A stretch of DNA of 64,000 nt from Rhizobium tumorigenes (GTDB lineage: Bacteria; Pseudomonadota; Alphaproteobacteria; Rhizobiales; Rhizobiaceae), in assembly GCF_003240565.2 (NCBI RefSeq), contig NZ_CP117255.1, positions 372,001 through 436,000 on the forward strand. The letters are read 5' to 3'. Positions within the stretch are counted from its first letter, which is position 1, and the number at the start of each line of letters is the position of its first letter. Position numbers and translations under genes: made by a program. The notes under the pieces were generated by a model. The model worked only from the letters and a program-made list of their open reading frames with translations, was not told the DNA's origin and did not search any database. Of the stretch, positions 19,475 through 27,656 are shown piece after piece.

Positions 19475-21520
19475 ATGGCCGAACCGACTGACCCCCTGCT
19501 GCAACGCTATCAGCTGAAGCATCTGACGCTCAAAAACCGCATCATGTCGACCGCCCATGAGCCGGCCTATTCCGAAGGTGGAATGCCCACCGATCGCTAT
19601 CGCCTGTACCACCGCGAAAAAGCCAAGGGCGGCATCGCGCTGACGATGACCGCGGGCTCTGCCGTGGTATCGCCCGACTCGCCGCCGGCATTCGGCAACC
19701 TGCACGCCTACAAGGACGAAATCGTTCCGTGGCTGAAGGCGCTCACCGACGACTGTCATGAGTTCGGGGCGGCTGTCATGATCCAGCTGACCCATCTCGG
19801 CCGGCGTACCGGCTGGAACAAGGGCGCCTGGCTGCCGGTGCTGGCGCCGTCGGCGATCCGCGAGCCCGCCCATCGCGCCTTCCCGAAGGAAGCCGAAATC
19901 TGGGATATCGAGCGCATCGTCGCCGACTATGCGGCTGCGGCGGTGCGGATGCAGGCCTCCGGTCTCGATGGTATCGAGCTCGAGGCCTATGGTCATCTCA
20001 TGGACGGCTTCTGGTCACCGGCCACCAACCATCGCGATGATGCGTTCGGCGGATCGCTTGAAAACCGCATGCGTTTTTCCAGCATGGTCACGGAAGCGGT
20101 TCGAAAGGCCGTCGGGCCTGACTTCATCGTCGGCATCCGGCTGGTGGCCGACGAAGACTGGGAGAAGGGATTGTCCCGAGAGGAGGGCGTGGCCATCGCC
20201 AAGACGCTTGCCGCCTCAGGGCAGATCGATTTCCTGAATATCATCCGGGGCCATATCGACAGCGATGCTGCCCTGAACGAAGTTATCCCGATCCAGGGCA
20301 TGCGCGCTTCGCCGCACCTCGATTTCGCCGGCGATATCCGGTCGGCTACCAAGTTTCCGGTTTTCCACGCTGCCCGCATCGCCGATGTCGCCACGGCCCG
20401 CTATGCGATCGCCGAGGGCAAGCTCGATATGGTCGGAATGACGCGGGCCCACATAGCCGATCCGCATATCGTCAACAGGATCATGGCAGGCGAGGAGGCC
20501 CGCATCCGGCCCTGCGTCGGCGCCACCTACTGTCTCGACCGCATCTACGAAGGCGGCGAGGCGCTGTGCATCCATAACGCCGCCACCAGCCGCGAGGCGG
20601 AGATCGGCCACGACATCCTGAAAGCCGAAATTGCCCGCAAGGCCATCGTCATCGGCGCCGGACCGGCCGGCCTCGAGGCGGCGCGCGTTCTTGCCGAACG
20701 CGGGCATCATGTCGACCTCCTCGAGGCGAGCGGGCAGGCGGGTGGGCAGATCAATCTCCTTGTCCGCAATTCCAGACGCAAGGAAATGATCGGCATCGTC
20801 GACTGGAGGCTGCAGGAGCTGGAGCGTCTCGGCGTCATGATCCACTACGACACCTATGCCTCGGCAGAAGAGGTGCTCCCGTTCGCTCCGGACCTCGTCG
20901 TGGTCGCGACCGGTGGCATCGCCCAGTCGCCGGAGCTCGAAGCGGGTGATGAACTGGTAACCTCGAGCTGGGATATTCTCGCTGGTGCTGTCAAGCCTGA
21001 GGGGAGCGTGCTGTTGTTCGACGACAATGGCGGCCATCCCGGCATGTCGGCTGCAGAAGTTATCGCCATCGCCGGCGCAGACCTGGAGCTGGTCTCGCCG
21101 GAGCGGTTCTTTGCGCCGGAGATGGGCGGCATGAACCACGTTCCCTACGCCAGGATATTCGCGGAGAAGAACGTCCGGGTAACGATCAACACACGCCTCA
21201 AATCGGTAAGGCGCGAGGGCAATGGGCTGGTGGCCGTGCTGGGGTCGGATTACTCGGAGAAGACCAGGATGGAGCGCCGCGTGTCGCAGGTGGTGGTCGA
21301 ACACGGAACCATGGCCAATGCCGAGCTTTACGAAGAACTCAAGCCCCTGTCGCGAAACCTCGGAGCCGTGGATTATGGTTCGCTGGTCGCACGCTTGCAG
21401 CCCTTGCGGACGAGCAATCCCGAGGGCAGCTTCGATCTGATCCGCATCGGCGACGCTGTCTCCAGCCGCAACGTCCACGCCGCAATCTACGACGCTCTAC
21501 GATATTGTTCGCTGCTCTGA
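19475..21520 (+). CDS. NADH:flavin oxidoreductase of the N-methyl amine/amino acid demethylase type
   Basis: Fusion of an N-terminal FMN-binding OYE-like TIM barrel (residues 1-370) and a C-terminal FAD/NAD(P) Rossmann unit (GAGPAGLEAARVLAERGH near 395), as in 2,4-dienoyl-CoA reductase and trimethylamine or dimethylglycine dehydrogenases; about 681 residues. The iron-sulfur segment reads RPCVGATYCLDRIYEGGEALC: the second canonical Cys is Ala and spacing is one shorter than in dienoyl-CoA reductase. This form fits the dimethylglycine/N-methylproline demethylase-like branch as I remember it. The substrate is unproven, and no electron-transfer subunits are adjacent. Confidence 0.8.
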   Translation: MAEPTDPLLQRYQLKHLTLKNRIMSTAHEPAYSEGGMPTDRYRLYHREKAKGGIALTMTAGSAVVSPDSPPAFGNLHAYKDEIVPWLKALTDDCHEFGAAVMIQLTHLGRRTGWNKGAWLPVLAPSAIREPAHRAFPKEAEIWDIERIVADYAAAAVRMQASGLDGIELEAYGHLMDGFWSPATNHRDDAFGGSLENRMRFSSMVTEAVRKAVGPDFIVGIRLVADEDWEKGLSREEGVAIAKTLAASGQIDFLNIIRGHIDSDAALNEVIPIQGMRASPHLDFAGDIRSATKFPVFHAARIADVATARYAIAEGKLDMVGMTRAHIADPHIVNRIMAGEEARIRPCVGATYCLDRIYEGGEALCIHNAATSREAEIGHDILKAEIARKAIVIGAGPAGLEAARVLAERGHHVDLLEASGQAGGQINLLVRNSRRKEMIGIVDWRLQELERLGVMIHYDTYASAEEVLPFAPDLVVVATGGIAQSPELEAGDELVTSSWDILAGAVKPEGSVLLFDDNGGHPGMSAAEVIAIAGADLELVSPERFFAPEMGGMNHVPYARIFAEKNVRVTINTRLKSVRREGNGLVAVLGSDYSEKTRMERRVSQVVVEHGTMANAELYEELKPLSRNLGAVDYGSLVARLQPLRTSNPEGSFDLIRIGDAVSSRNVHAAIYDALRYCSLL

Positions 21521-21534
21521 TCTCGCACAGCAAA

Positions 21535-21558
21535 ACGGCGGCGTTTTCACGCCGCCGT
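21535..21558. terminator. Shared hairpin terminator between two convergent genes
   Basis: ACGGCGGCG (21535-21543) pairs perfectly with CGCCGCCGT (21550-21558) around TTTTCA. On the minus strand it is followed by TTTT, so it suits the PRC-barrel gene and can also stop the flavoenzyme gene ending at 21520. Confidence 0.75.
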
Positions 21559-21590
21559 CGAAAATTTGTGTCAATCATACCGCTGTCGAG

Positions 21591-22148
21591 TTACTTGGTG
21601 GTCGTGGAGCCGTCAGCCGGAGCAGTCGTACCGCCGGCCGGAGCCGTGGTTGCAGGCGTCGAAGACGACGATTCAGAGGACTGCATCGCCAGTGTCTTGA
21701 ATTCCGGAGCTGACTTCAGTGTGTCGGCCGACTCGGATGTCGTCAGCTTGACGGTGCCGTCGGTGTTCTGTGCGATCGAAATGTTGCTGATCGGAACCGC
21801 AACGTTCTTGGCGCCGATACCCAGGAACCCGCCGACGCCGACCACGGCCGCAACGATGCCGCCATTCTTCTGCATGATGAGGTCGCTCACCTTGCCGATG
21901 CTTTCATTGCCGCCATTGTAGACGGACTGGCCGATATAGGTATTGGCACTGACCTGATCGGGCGACTGCTGCGTGATGTAAGAACCCGTTGTGGTTGCGG
22001 CCGGCGCGTCTGTCGAAGGTGCCGTTGCCATCGGTGTCGTAGTTGTCGAGGGCGTCGTTGCAGTCTGCGCGAAGGCGACTGGAGCAAAGACGGAGGCAGC
22101 TGCAAAGATAGCGCCGGTAGCGACAGTAGTCATAAACTTGGTGTTCAT
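21591..22148 (-). CDS. Secreted PRC-barrel domain protein
   Basis: About 185 residues. A signal peptide runs to FAQ near residue 27 (ATGAIFAAASVFAPVAFAQ), followed by a Thr/Pro/Ala-rich linker, then a PRC-barrel (about 70-145: YIGQSVYNGGNESIGKVSDLIMQ...VVGVGGFLGIGAKNVAVP), and a Ser/Thr/Pro-rich C-terminal tail. It probably acts in the periplasm or at the surface. ATG 22148 has AAGGAAG seven bases upstream. Rhizobial relatives are often stress-induced, and a possible EcfG-type promoter lies upstream. Confidence 0.88.
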   Translation of the reverse strand: MNTKFMTTVATGAIFAAASVFAPVAFAQTATTPSTTTTPMATAPSTDAPAATTTGSYITQQSPDQVSANTYIGQSVYNGGNESIGKVSDLIMQKNGGIVAAVVGVGGFLGIGAKNVAVPISNISIAQNTDGTVKLTTSESADTLKSAPEFKTLAMQSSESSSSTPATTAPAGGTTAPADGSTTTK

Positions 22149-22238
22149 CGTCAATCTTCCTTTCGAGTGGATCGGTTGACCCCCGACATGGGCGGCGCCT
22201 GTCTCAGGCTCACCATCATCATGCCGGTTCGTATAGGA

Positions 22239-22263
22239 AATGGACGAATCTATGCTTTGTTCC
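22239..22263 (-). promoter_or_regulatory. Possible EcfG/RpoE2-type promoter for the PRC-barrel gene
   Basis: On the minus strand GGAAC (22263-22259) is followed, 18 bases later, by TT at 22240-22239; read another way, GGAAC-N16-CATT against the consensus GGAAC-N16/17-CGTT. The predicted start would leave a leader of about 85 bases. The motif is short, so chance occurrence is quite possible. Confidence 0.35.
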
Positions 22264-22368
22264 TCGAAAAAACGGATGAAATTGGTCTTTTGGGGTGATC
22301 TGCAAGAAAGGCCGGAGTGGCGCTAGCTGACGCAAAACGTATGGCTGCAGGGCTTTCTCACCGCGTGC

Positions 22369-22398
22369 AAAGGGCGCCGGAGAGTCGCCGGCGCCTTT
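22369..22398 (-). terminator. Terminator of the dgo operon
   Basis: AAAGGGCGCCGG (22369-22380) pairs with CCGGCGCCTTT (22388-22398) with one bulged G. On the minus strand the stem ends in CCTTT and lies just past the SMP-30 gene's stop at 22427, so it most likely ends that operon. Confidence 0.65.
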
Positions 22399-22426
22399 CA
22401 AATTCCCGCAAATTAATCGCGATATA

Positions 22427-23314
22427 TTAGAGAATGTAAGCCGGGTCGAACACGCCCTTGACCGTGATCCCAAGCTCCATGAGGGCACCAGCCTGCGGTT
22501 GTGTCGCCCGAGCCTCGTCATCGAGCCCTTCCCAGGCGGTCGTCACCACGAGGCGGTCCGCGTTGGAGCCAACGAAGGCCGGGCAGGAGGGCTGCATGGC
22601 AGGCACGCGATGGCGCTCGATGCGCAGGCCATCCGGGCTGTAGCGATCGACAAAGCCCGATCCCCAACGAGAGTTCCAGATGTAGCCGTCGGCATCGCAG
22701 ACCGAACCGTCGATTCCGCCGATATCCTCTGAGCTATCGACCAGCACCGTCGGCTCGCCGATGGGCAGGCCGGTCGCGGGGTCGACGAGGACACGCATCA
22801 GCCGGCTGATCCTCGTGTCGGTATAATAGCCGAACGATCCGTCCGGTGAAAAACAGATGGAATTCGGGATGCTGATGCCATCGAAGATCTTCGTTACCTT
22901 GCCTGCAGCAACGTGATAGATGGCGCCTGCCTGCATTTCCGCCCGCTTGCCCATGGTGCCGATCCAAAGCGCTCCCGAGATATGCGTCCGGCCGTCGTTG
23001 GAGCGGTTTTCCGGCTTGTCCGCTTCGAGCGGCAGGTAGAATGTGAGGGCGCCGGTGGCGATGTCGCGGATGAACAGACCCTGCTCCGTTGCCAGCAATT
23101 GCCTGTCAGCGTCGATACGCGCCAGCACGCTTGCCATCATCGGCAGCTCGTGGACTGTCTTACGGTTGCTGGCGAGCTGCAACTCATGCAGCTCTTTTCC
23201 GAGAATGTTGAACCACCACACCGTATCGGTCGCCGGATCGTAGGTCGGGCCTTCGCCAAGCACCGATGCGGTGTCGCAGAGGATGTTGCCCTGGAATTCG
23301 TGAATGTCCGTCAT
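22427..23314 (-). CDS. SMP-30/gluconolactonase-family lactonase
   Basis: Six-bladed beta-propeller lactonase of 295 residues. Metal-ligand motifs of the family are present: GEGPTYD near residue 20, NRSNDGR near 106, IPNSICFSPDG near 150 and GSVCDADGYIWNSRWG near 205. In this operon it would open the galactono- or related aldonolactone made by the upstream SDR dehydrogenase before the De Ley-Doudoroff steps. It starts seven bases after the aldolase gene, same strand. Confidence 0.87.
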   Translation of the reverse strand: MTDIHEFQGNILCDTASVLGEGPTYDPATDTVWWFNILGKELHELQLASNRKTVHELPMMASVLARIDADRQLLATEQGLFIRDIATGALTFYLPLEADKPENRSNDGRTHISGALWIGTMGKRAEMQAGAIYHVAAGKVTKIFDGISIPNSICFSPDGSFGYYTDTRISRLMRVLVDPATGLPIGEPTVLVDSSEDIGGIDGSVCDADGYIWNSRWGSGFVDRYSPDGLRIERHRVPAMQPSCPAFVGSNADRLVVTTAWEGLDDEARATQPQAGALMELGITVKGVFDPAYIL

Positions 23315-23320
23315 GTGCCG

Positions 23321-23953
23321 TCACGCTCCCACTGCTGCATCATAGGCTGAGATGGTAACGCGCGCCCGCTCGGCAACATCGGCGGCGGTCATTCCGGGCT
23401 TGTAGAGGCTGGTGCCGAGACCGAAGGCAAGGATGCCAACCTTTGTGTAGTCCGCAAAATTCTGGTCGGACACGCCACCGACGGCAGCAATCGTCAGTTC
23501 CGGTGGCAGGATGGCGCGGATGCCGGTGATGCCGGAAGCGCCGAGCACGCCGGCCGGGAAGAATTTGAGGCCGGTAGCACCGGCGCGGGCAGCCGACAGG
23601 GCTTCCGTTGCGGTGAAGCAGCCGGGCATGGTCACCATGCCGAGGTCGCGACCACGGCTGATGACGGCAGGTTCGACATTTGGCGTCACCAGCAGCTTGC
23701 CGCCGACAGCATCGAGCCTGTCGACGTTCTCGACATCCAGCACGGTGCCGGCGCCGATGAGGCAATCGGCCGGTGCCATCTTGGCGGCCATTTCGATGGA
23801 GCGAAACGCGCCCGGCGAATTCAGCGGAATTTCGATGGCCGTCATGCCGGCTTCGATCAGCGCGCCGACGATGGCTTGCGTCTCCTCCGGCTTGATGCCG
23901 CGCAGGATGGCGATCAGCGGACGTTTCATCGGCGGGAAGGGGATACGGGTCAT
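23321..23953 (-). CDS. dgoA: 2-dehydro-3-deoxy-6-phosphogalactonate aldolase
   Basis: Class I aldolase that splits KDPGal into pyruvate and glyceraldehyde 3-phosphate. The 210-residue TIM barrel has the catalytic Glu (AIEIPLNSPGA, near 41), the Schiff-base Lys in GLKFFPAG (near 129) and the phosphate-binding AVGGV segment. It overlaps the kinase gene by four bases (ATGA), which indicates coupled translation. The neighbouring sugar-acid kinase of the DgoK type supports DgoA rather than the gluconate aldolase Eda. Confidence 0.92.
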   Translation of the reverse strand: MTRIPFPPMKRPLIAILRGIKPEETQAIVGALIEAGMTAIEIPLNSPGAFRSIEMAAKMAPADCLIGAGTVLDVENVDRLDAVGGKLLVTPNVEPAVISRGRDLGMVTMPGCFTATEALSAARAGATGLKFFPAGVLGASGITGIRAILPPELTIAAVGGVSDQNFADYTKVGILAFGLGTSLYKPGMTAADVAERARVTISAYDAAVGA

Positions 23954-24879
23954 ACGGCTGTTCTCTCATCGTTTGGCCAGATTGCCTTGGCGGCAGCGGA
24001 AAGCCCGCGGCGGACGGCGGCATCGGCGTCGATTGTCTGATAGGATATAGATAAGGATTTGAAAGCAGTTTCATAGAGCGATTGCAGGCCGCCCGAGGCG
24101 ACCAATGTGATTGTCGCACCGTCGCCGGCCGAGGACAGGGCGCCGGCGATCTCGGCGCCGATCAGCGTTCCGGAAATCCAGGCCTTGGCGCCGGCAGGCG
24201 AAAGTCCGTGCAGCAGCTGCCCGGAGCGGGCGCCGAACAGAAGGCTTGTCGCCATCGTCGGCTGCCTGAAAATCGCGCCCACCGCAGCCTCGAACGCTGC
24301 GGTATCGGGTTCACCGGCACCGGCTATAGCCTGCGCCAGAATGCTGTGCTTGCTGATGACGTCGAACAGTTCGCCGGTCATGAAGGTCGAGAAGCCGGAA
24401 ACCGTACCATCGATCACGCGGACCCATTTCGAATGGGTACCGGGCATGCAGACAATTTGCTCGCCGCGACTTTCGCCGGAGAGGGCTCCCAGCAATTGCG
24501 TCTCTTCGCCGCGAATGACGTCGGGCGCATCCCGCGAGCGCTGGGCGAGGCCCGGAAGAATGCGGATGTCGCGGTCCTGTCCGGGCACGGACACGGCGCC
24601 TGTGAGGATCGCCGAAAGCGAGGTCGGCGTATCGATATAGCCTGCCTCGACCCAGCCCTGACGGGCGCCGGCCATGCCGCAGATGATCACGGGCACGTCG
24701 GTTGGAACCGAGAGGCTATCGAGATGCGCCTGCAGGACGCCGGCAAAGCCGAGGCTTGCCGCCGTCGTCATGCCTTCGCCACTGCGTCGCTCGCCGAGAA
24801 TGCTGCCATCCGTCCCGATCACCCACAGGCGAAAGCTGCTGGTGCCCCAATCGACAGCCACATAGGCTGGTCTTTCCAT
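23950..24879 (-). CDS. dgoK: 2-dehydro-3-deoxygalactonokinase
   Basis: Phosphorylates 2-dehydro-3-deoxygalactonate to the 6-phosphate used by DgoA. The 309-residue protein has the DgoK N-terminal phosphate loop VAVDWGTSSFRLWVI and the conserved CMPGTHSKWV(R) segment near 150, followed by FMTGELF. Its ATG overlaps the SDR stop as TGATG, and its stop overlaps the dgoA start, so all are co-translated. Confidence 0.93.
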   Translation of the reverse strand: MERPAYVAVDWGTSSFRLWVIGTDGSILGERRSGEGMTTAASLGFAGVLQAHLDSLSVPTDVPVIICGMAGARQGWVEAGYIDTPTSLSAILTGAVSVPGQDRDIRILPGLAQRSRDAPDVIRGEETQLLGALSGESRGEQIVCMPGTHSKWVRVIDGTVSGFSTFMTGELFDVISKHSILAQAIAGAGEPDTAAFEAAVGAIFRQPTMATSLLFGARSGQLLHGLSPAGAKAWISGTLIGAEIAGALSSAGDGATITLVASGGLQSLYETAFKSLSISYQTIDADAAVRRGLSAAAKAIWPNDERTAV

Positions 24880-25667
24880 CAGAAAACGCCTCCGTCAACG
24901 ATAATGGACTGCGCCGTGATGCCGGCGGCTAGGTCCGATGCAAGGAAAAGGCAGGGACCGACGAGGTCCTCTGCCGTGAGAACATGTTTAAGGCACTGGC
25001 GGTCGACCATTTGTGCGATGCTTTCGTCGGTCAGCCACAATTCCTTCTGCCGCTCGGTGACGATCATGCCGGGCAGGATCGCGTTGACCCGGATGTCCTC
25101 CGGCCCCAGCCGGCCAGCCATGCTTTTGGTCAGGCCGATGATGCCGGCTTTGGCAGTCGCGTAGACCGGTACGTCGGGCATGTTGAGCATGAAGGAGATC
25201 GACGAGAAATTGATAATCGCACCACCGCCACCCGCCCGCATCAGCGGCGCGACGGACTGTGACACGAAGAACATCTGCTTCAGGTTGATAGCCTGGCTGT
25301 CGTCCCAATCCGCCTCCGATACCGTATCGAACTGATGCCGACCGTCCCATCCGGCATTGTTGACCAGCACCCGGATCGCATCGAAATCGGATTCGATGGC
25401 GGCAAAGGTGCTCTTGATGGACGATACGTCGCGCAGGTCGGCATGGTAGTAGGAGACAGGATGGGTCGAGCTGTTCGAGATCCGAGCGGCCAGTGCCCGA
25501 CTCGCCGTTTCGGCAATGTCGATAAAGGCAACTCGTGCGCCCTGTATTGCGAAACCTTCGACCAATGCTGCCCCGATGCCGGAGCCTCCGCCGGTAATGA
25601 GGACGGCCTTGTCCTTGAGATCGGCAATTTGCACAGACGGTGTCTTCAAAATATCCTCCTGTCGCAT
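24879..25667 (-). CDS. SDR-family dehydrogenase, probable sugar 1-dehydrogenase of the dgo operon
   Basis: A 262-residue short-chain dehydrogenase: cofactor loop TGGGSGIGAALVEG near 26, NNAG near 102, catalytic Ser (NFSSISF) and YATAK (Tyr/Lys) near 169. The acidic residue after beta-2 (FIDIAE) suggests NAD preference. From context it should oxidise galactose, or a related aldose or deoxy-sugar acid, to the lactone handled by the SMP-30 protein. It is first in the operon, divergent from the IclR gene. Confidence 0.85.
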   Translation of the reverse strand: MRQEDILKTPSVQIADLKDKAVLITGGGSGIGAALVEGFAIQGARVAFIDIAETASRALAARISNSSTHPVSYYHADLRDVSSIKSTFAAIESDFDAIRVLVNNAGWDGRHQFDTVSEADWDDSQAINLKQMFFVSQSVAPLMRAGGGGAIINFSSISFMLNMPDVPVYATAKAGIIGLTKSMAGRLGPEDIRVNAILPGMIVTERQKELWLTDESIAQMVDRQCLKHVLTAEDLVGPCLFLASDLAAGITAQSIIVDGGVF

Positions 25668-25671
25668 TGAA

Positions 25672-25714
25672 TTCCATTATTCGGAACTCAATTTGACTAT
25701 TCGGAATTATCCGA
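25672..25714. promoter_or_regulatory. Probable IclR operator in the dgo/iclR divergent promoter
   Basis: TATTCGGAA occurs twice, at 25678-25686 and 25698-25706, exactly 20 bases apart (two helical turns). The second copy belongs to the dyad TCGGA-ATTA-TCCGA (25701-25714), and the first lies in the weaker dyad TTCC...GGAA (25672-25686). AT-rich palindromes of this size are typical of IclR-family sites. Confidence 0.6.
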
Positions 25715-25777
25715 CTAGCGTCCAGCTGTGTCAACCGGCGATGCATCCATTTCGTCGCCCTTCGTAAAGGCAAGAGC

Positions 25778-26575
25778 ATGGCGGGGAGCGAGCGAGCGAC
25801 GACAGCCGATACCGGCACGCTGGGCAAGGTCATGGCGTTGCTGGACATCATTGCCCTGTCGGACACGCCGATGCGCTTCACCGATATCCTCGAGATTTCC
25901 GGACAGCCGAGAGGCACGCTGCACCGGCAACTCGGCCATATGGTGCGCGAAGGCCTGCTGGAGGTGGACAGGGATGGGCGATATCGCCCGGGCCTGCGCC
26001 TTCTCACCTTCGCAGCCCGCAGCTGGGCCGGAAACGATATCAGGCGCATCGCCGAGCCGCATCTCGCTTTGCTCCACGACCAGACAGGCGAAACCGTCCA
26101 CTTCGGCATTCTGCAGGATCTGCAGGTCATCTACCTCGACAAGGTCGAAGGCCGCCAGTCCGTGCGCATGTATTCGCATATCGGCAATGCCGCTCCGGCC
26201 TACTGCACCGGCGTCGGCAAGGCAGCGCTCTCGACGCTGGGCGATGCCGAGCTCCTTTCCCGGGCCGCGCGGATGGAATTCGTGGCTTTCACGCCGCGCA
26301 CGCACCGGACGGAGGCGACGCTGCTCGCGGAGATCAGAGATATCCGGATGCGGGGCTACGCTCTGGACCGCGAAGAACATGAGGCTGGCATATGCTGTGT
26401 TGCCGCCGCTGTTCCGCCGATAGGCGCGCGGCCGCCGTCAGGGATTTCGGTTACGGGGCCGGCCTATCGTGTCACCGAAGATGCGTTGCGCCAATGGGCA
26501 CCTCTGGTGCAGGCCGCAGCGATGTCGATCGCTGGTGATATCGATATTCGCCTCGGTCCGCGTGCCAAATTCTAG
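25778..26575 (+). CDS. IclR-family transcriptional regulator of the dgo operon
   Basis: 265 residues: N-terminal winged helix (about 15-75; LDIIALSDTPMRFTDILEISG and PRGTLHRQLGHMVREGLL) and a C-terminal effector-binding GAF-like domain (about 85-255; GETVHFGILQDLQVIYLDKVEG, AAPAYCTGVGKAAL). It is divergent from the SDR-dgoK-dgoA-lactonase operon with an inverted-repeat cluster between, which suggests it represses that operon until a sugar-acid intermediate binds. ATG 25778 is used; no other start is obvious. Confidence 0.92.
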   Translation: MAGSERATTADTGTLGKVMALLDIIALSDTPMRFTDILEISGQPRGTLHRQLGHMVREGLLEVDRDGRYRPGLRLLTFAARSWAGNDIRRIAEPHLALLHDQTGETVHFGILQDLQVIYLDKVEGRQSVRMYSHIGNAAPAYCTGVGKAALSTLGDAELLSRAARMEFVAFTPRTHRTEATLLAEIRDIRMRGYALDREEHEAGICCVAAAVPPIGARPPSGISVTGPAYRVTEDALRQWAPLVQAAAMSIAGDIDIRLGPRAKF

Positions 26576-26781
26576 GCGATGGTATGTAGCGGCCACCGGC
26601 AACCGGGAATAGAACCGCGACTGGGGACAAAGACAGGGCGCTAACCTTTTACTTGAATTTGGTAGTTGAGTAATTGCCTCATCTTGGCCATGTTGAGCCG
26701 CCGCTTGCTGGCACCCGTTTCAGACGTGCCGGCTCGGGAAATCGTGATGTCGTTTCGATTTTGCGCACAGAAGATAGTACA

Positions 26782-27516
26782 ATGGCACTCATGGATCAGG
26801 CGGTACTCGCCTCGCACGATTTCGTTTCTGAAATTGCGGGCTTGAAAACTCAGTTCGACGTCTTCAGATTCTTGAAGCGTGTCGCCGACGCCTATCGTTG
26901 CCGCACATTCATGGTCCTGAACCTGCCGCCGACCACCTCTTTCGCTTTACAAAGCAACACAGTCGTCACCAACTGGCCGCCGGAACTCCTGACGCTGTAC
27001 GACCAGGAGCGTCTCCTGGTGAACAGCACGGTAATGCGGCACTTGCGCAATTCCACTTTGCCGTTTTGTTTCGACTCATCGAGCCCGGATATGGAGCGCG
27101 AAGATGGCAAGACGAAAACGATTGTCGGGCTGCTGGTGCGGTTTCGCATTCCGCGCGGCGCATATTTTCCGACGCACGATGCCTCCGGCCTTCGCGGTGC
27201 GGTTTCCTTTTCAGGCGACCGTGAAGCGTTCACACTCCACGAGATGCGCGATCTCAGCTACATCGCCATTCATGTCTTCGAGCAGCTCGGCACGATCCGC
27301 AATATCGATACGCGCCTGACGGATCCGCTGACCGACCGCGAGATCGGCTGTCTGACCTGGACGGCAGCCGGCAAGACGAGTGCCGAGATCGCCGAAATTC
27401 TCGGGCTGTCCGAGCACACGGTCAACCACTACCTCAACCGCACGACCAAGAAGCTCGACACCGTCAACCGCACCCAAGCGGTGGCGAAGGCCTTGCGCAT
27501 AGGCATCATCAAGTGA
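26782..27516 (+). CDS. LuxR-family regulator (solo, no luxI beside it)
   Basis: About 244 residues: an autoinducer-binding-like domain (about 10-165) and a C-terminal LuxR helix-turn-helix (LTDREIGCLTWTAAGKTSAEIAEILGLSEHTVNHYLNRTTKKL). The ligand pocket is off-consensus: WPPELLTLYDQERLLVNST replaces the WxxxY...DP pattern of TraR-type AHL receptors, so it may bind another signal or none. I chose ATG 26782, with AGAAG upstream; the frame stays open to 26674. No synthase gene is nearby. Sinorhizobium has similar orphan LuxR proteins. Confidence 0.88.
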   Translation: MALMDQAVLASHDFVSEIAGLKTQFDVFRFLKRVADAYRCRTFMVLNLPPTTSFALQSNTVVTNWPPELLTLYDQERLLVNSTVMRHLRNSTLPFCFDSSSPDMEREDGKTKTIVGLLVRFRIPRGAYFPTHDASGLRGAVSFSGDREAFTLHEMRDLSYIAIHVFEQLGTIRNIDTRLTDPLTDREIGCLTWTAAGKTSAEIAEILGLSEHTVNHYLNRTTKKLDTVNRTQAVAKALRIGIIK

Positions 27517-27521
27517 AAGTA

Positions 27522-27542
27522 TCTGCATAATAATTATGCAGA
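27522..27542. promoter_or_regulatory. 21-bp perfect palindrome after luxR
   Basis: TCTGCATAA-TAA-TTATGCAGA is fully symmetric. It can be read as TGCAT-N7-ATGCA, a variant of the NtrC dyad TGCAC-N7-GTGCA, centred about 150 bases before the predicted RNA start at 27683. Alternatively it is the luxR 3' hairpin; no T-run follows. Confidence 0.5.
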
Positions 27543-27591
27543 GATTTACTGGCCGCCTAAGAATAAGGCGTAACTCCAGATGAATTCTTCT

Positions 27592-27608
27592 TGCACTGTT
27601 CCGGTGCT
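27592..27608. promoter_or_regulatory. NtrC-like enhancer site
   Basis: TGCAC-N7-GTGCT matches the NtrC dyad TGCAC-N7-GTGCA in nine of ten fixed positions. It is centred about 83 bases upstream of the start predicted from the sigma54 promoter at 27657. Confidence 0.55.
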
Positions 27609-27656
27609 TCGGCCTGCAGCGCTTGAAATCAATACTTTTTGTGTTTGATCCCCAAC

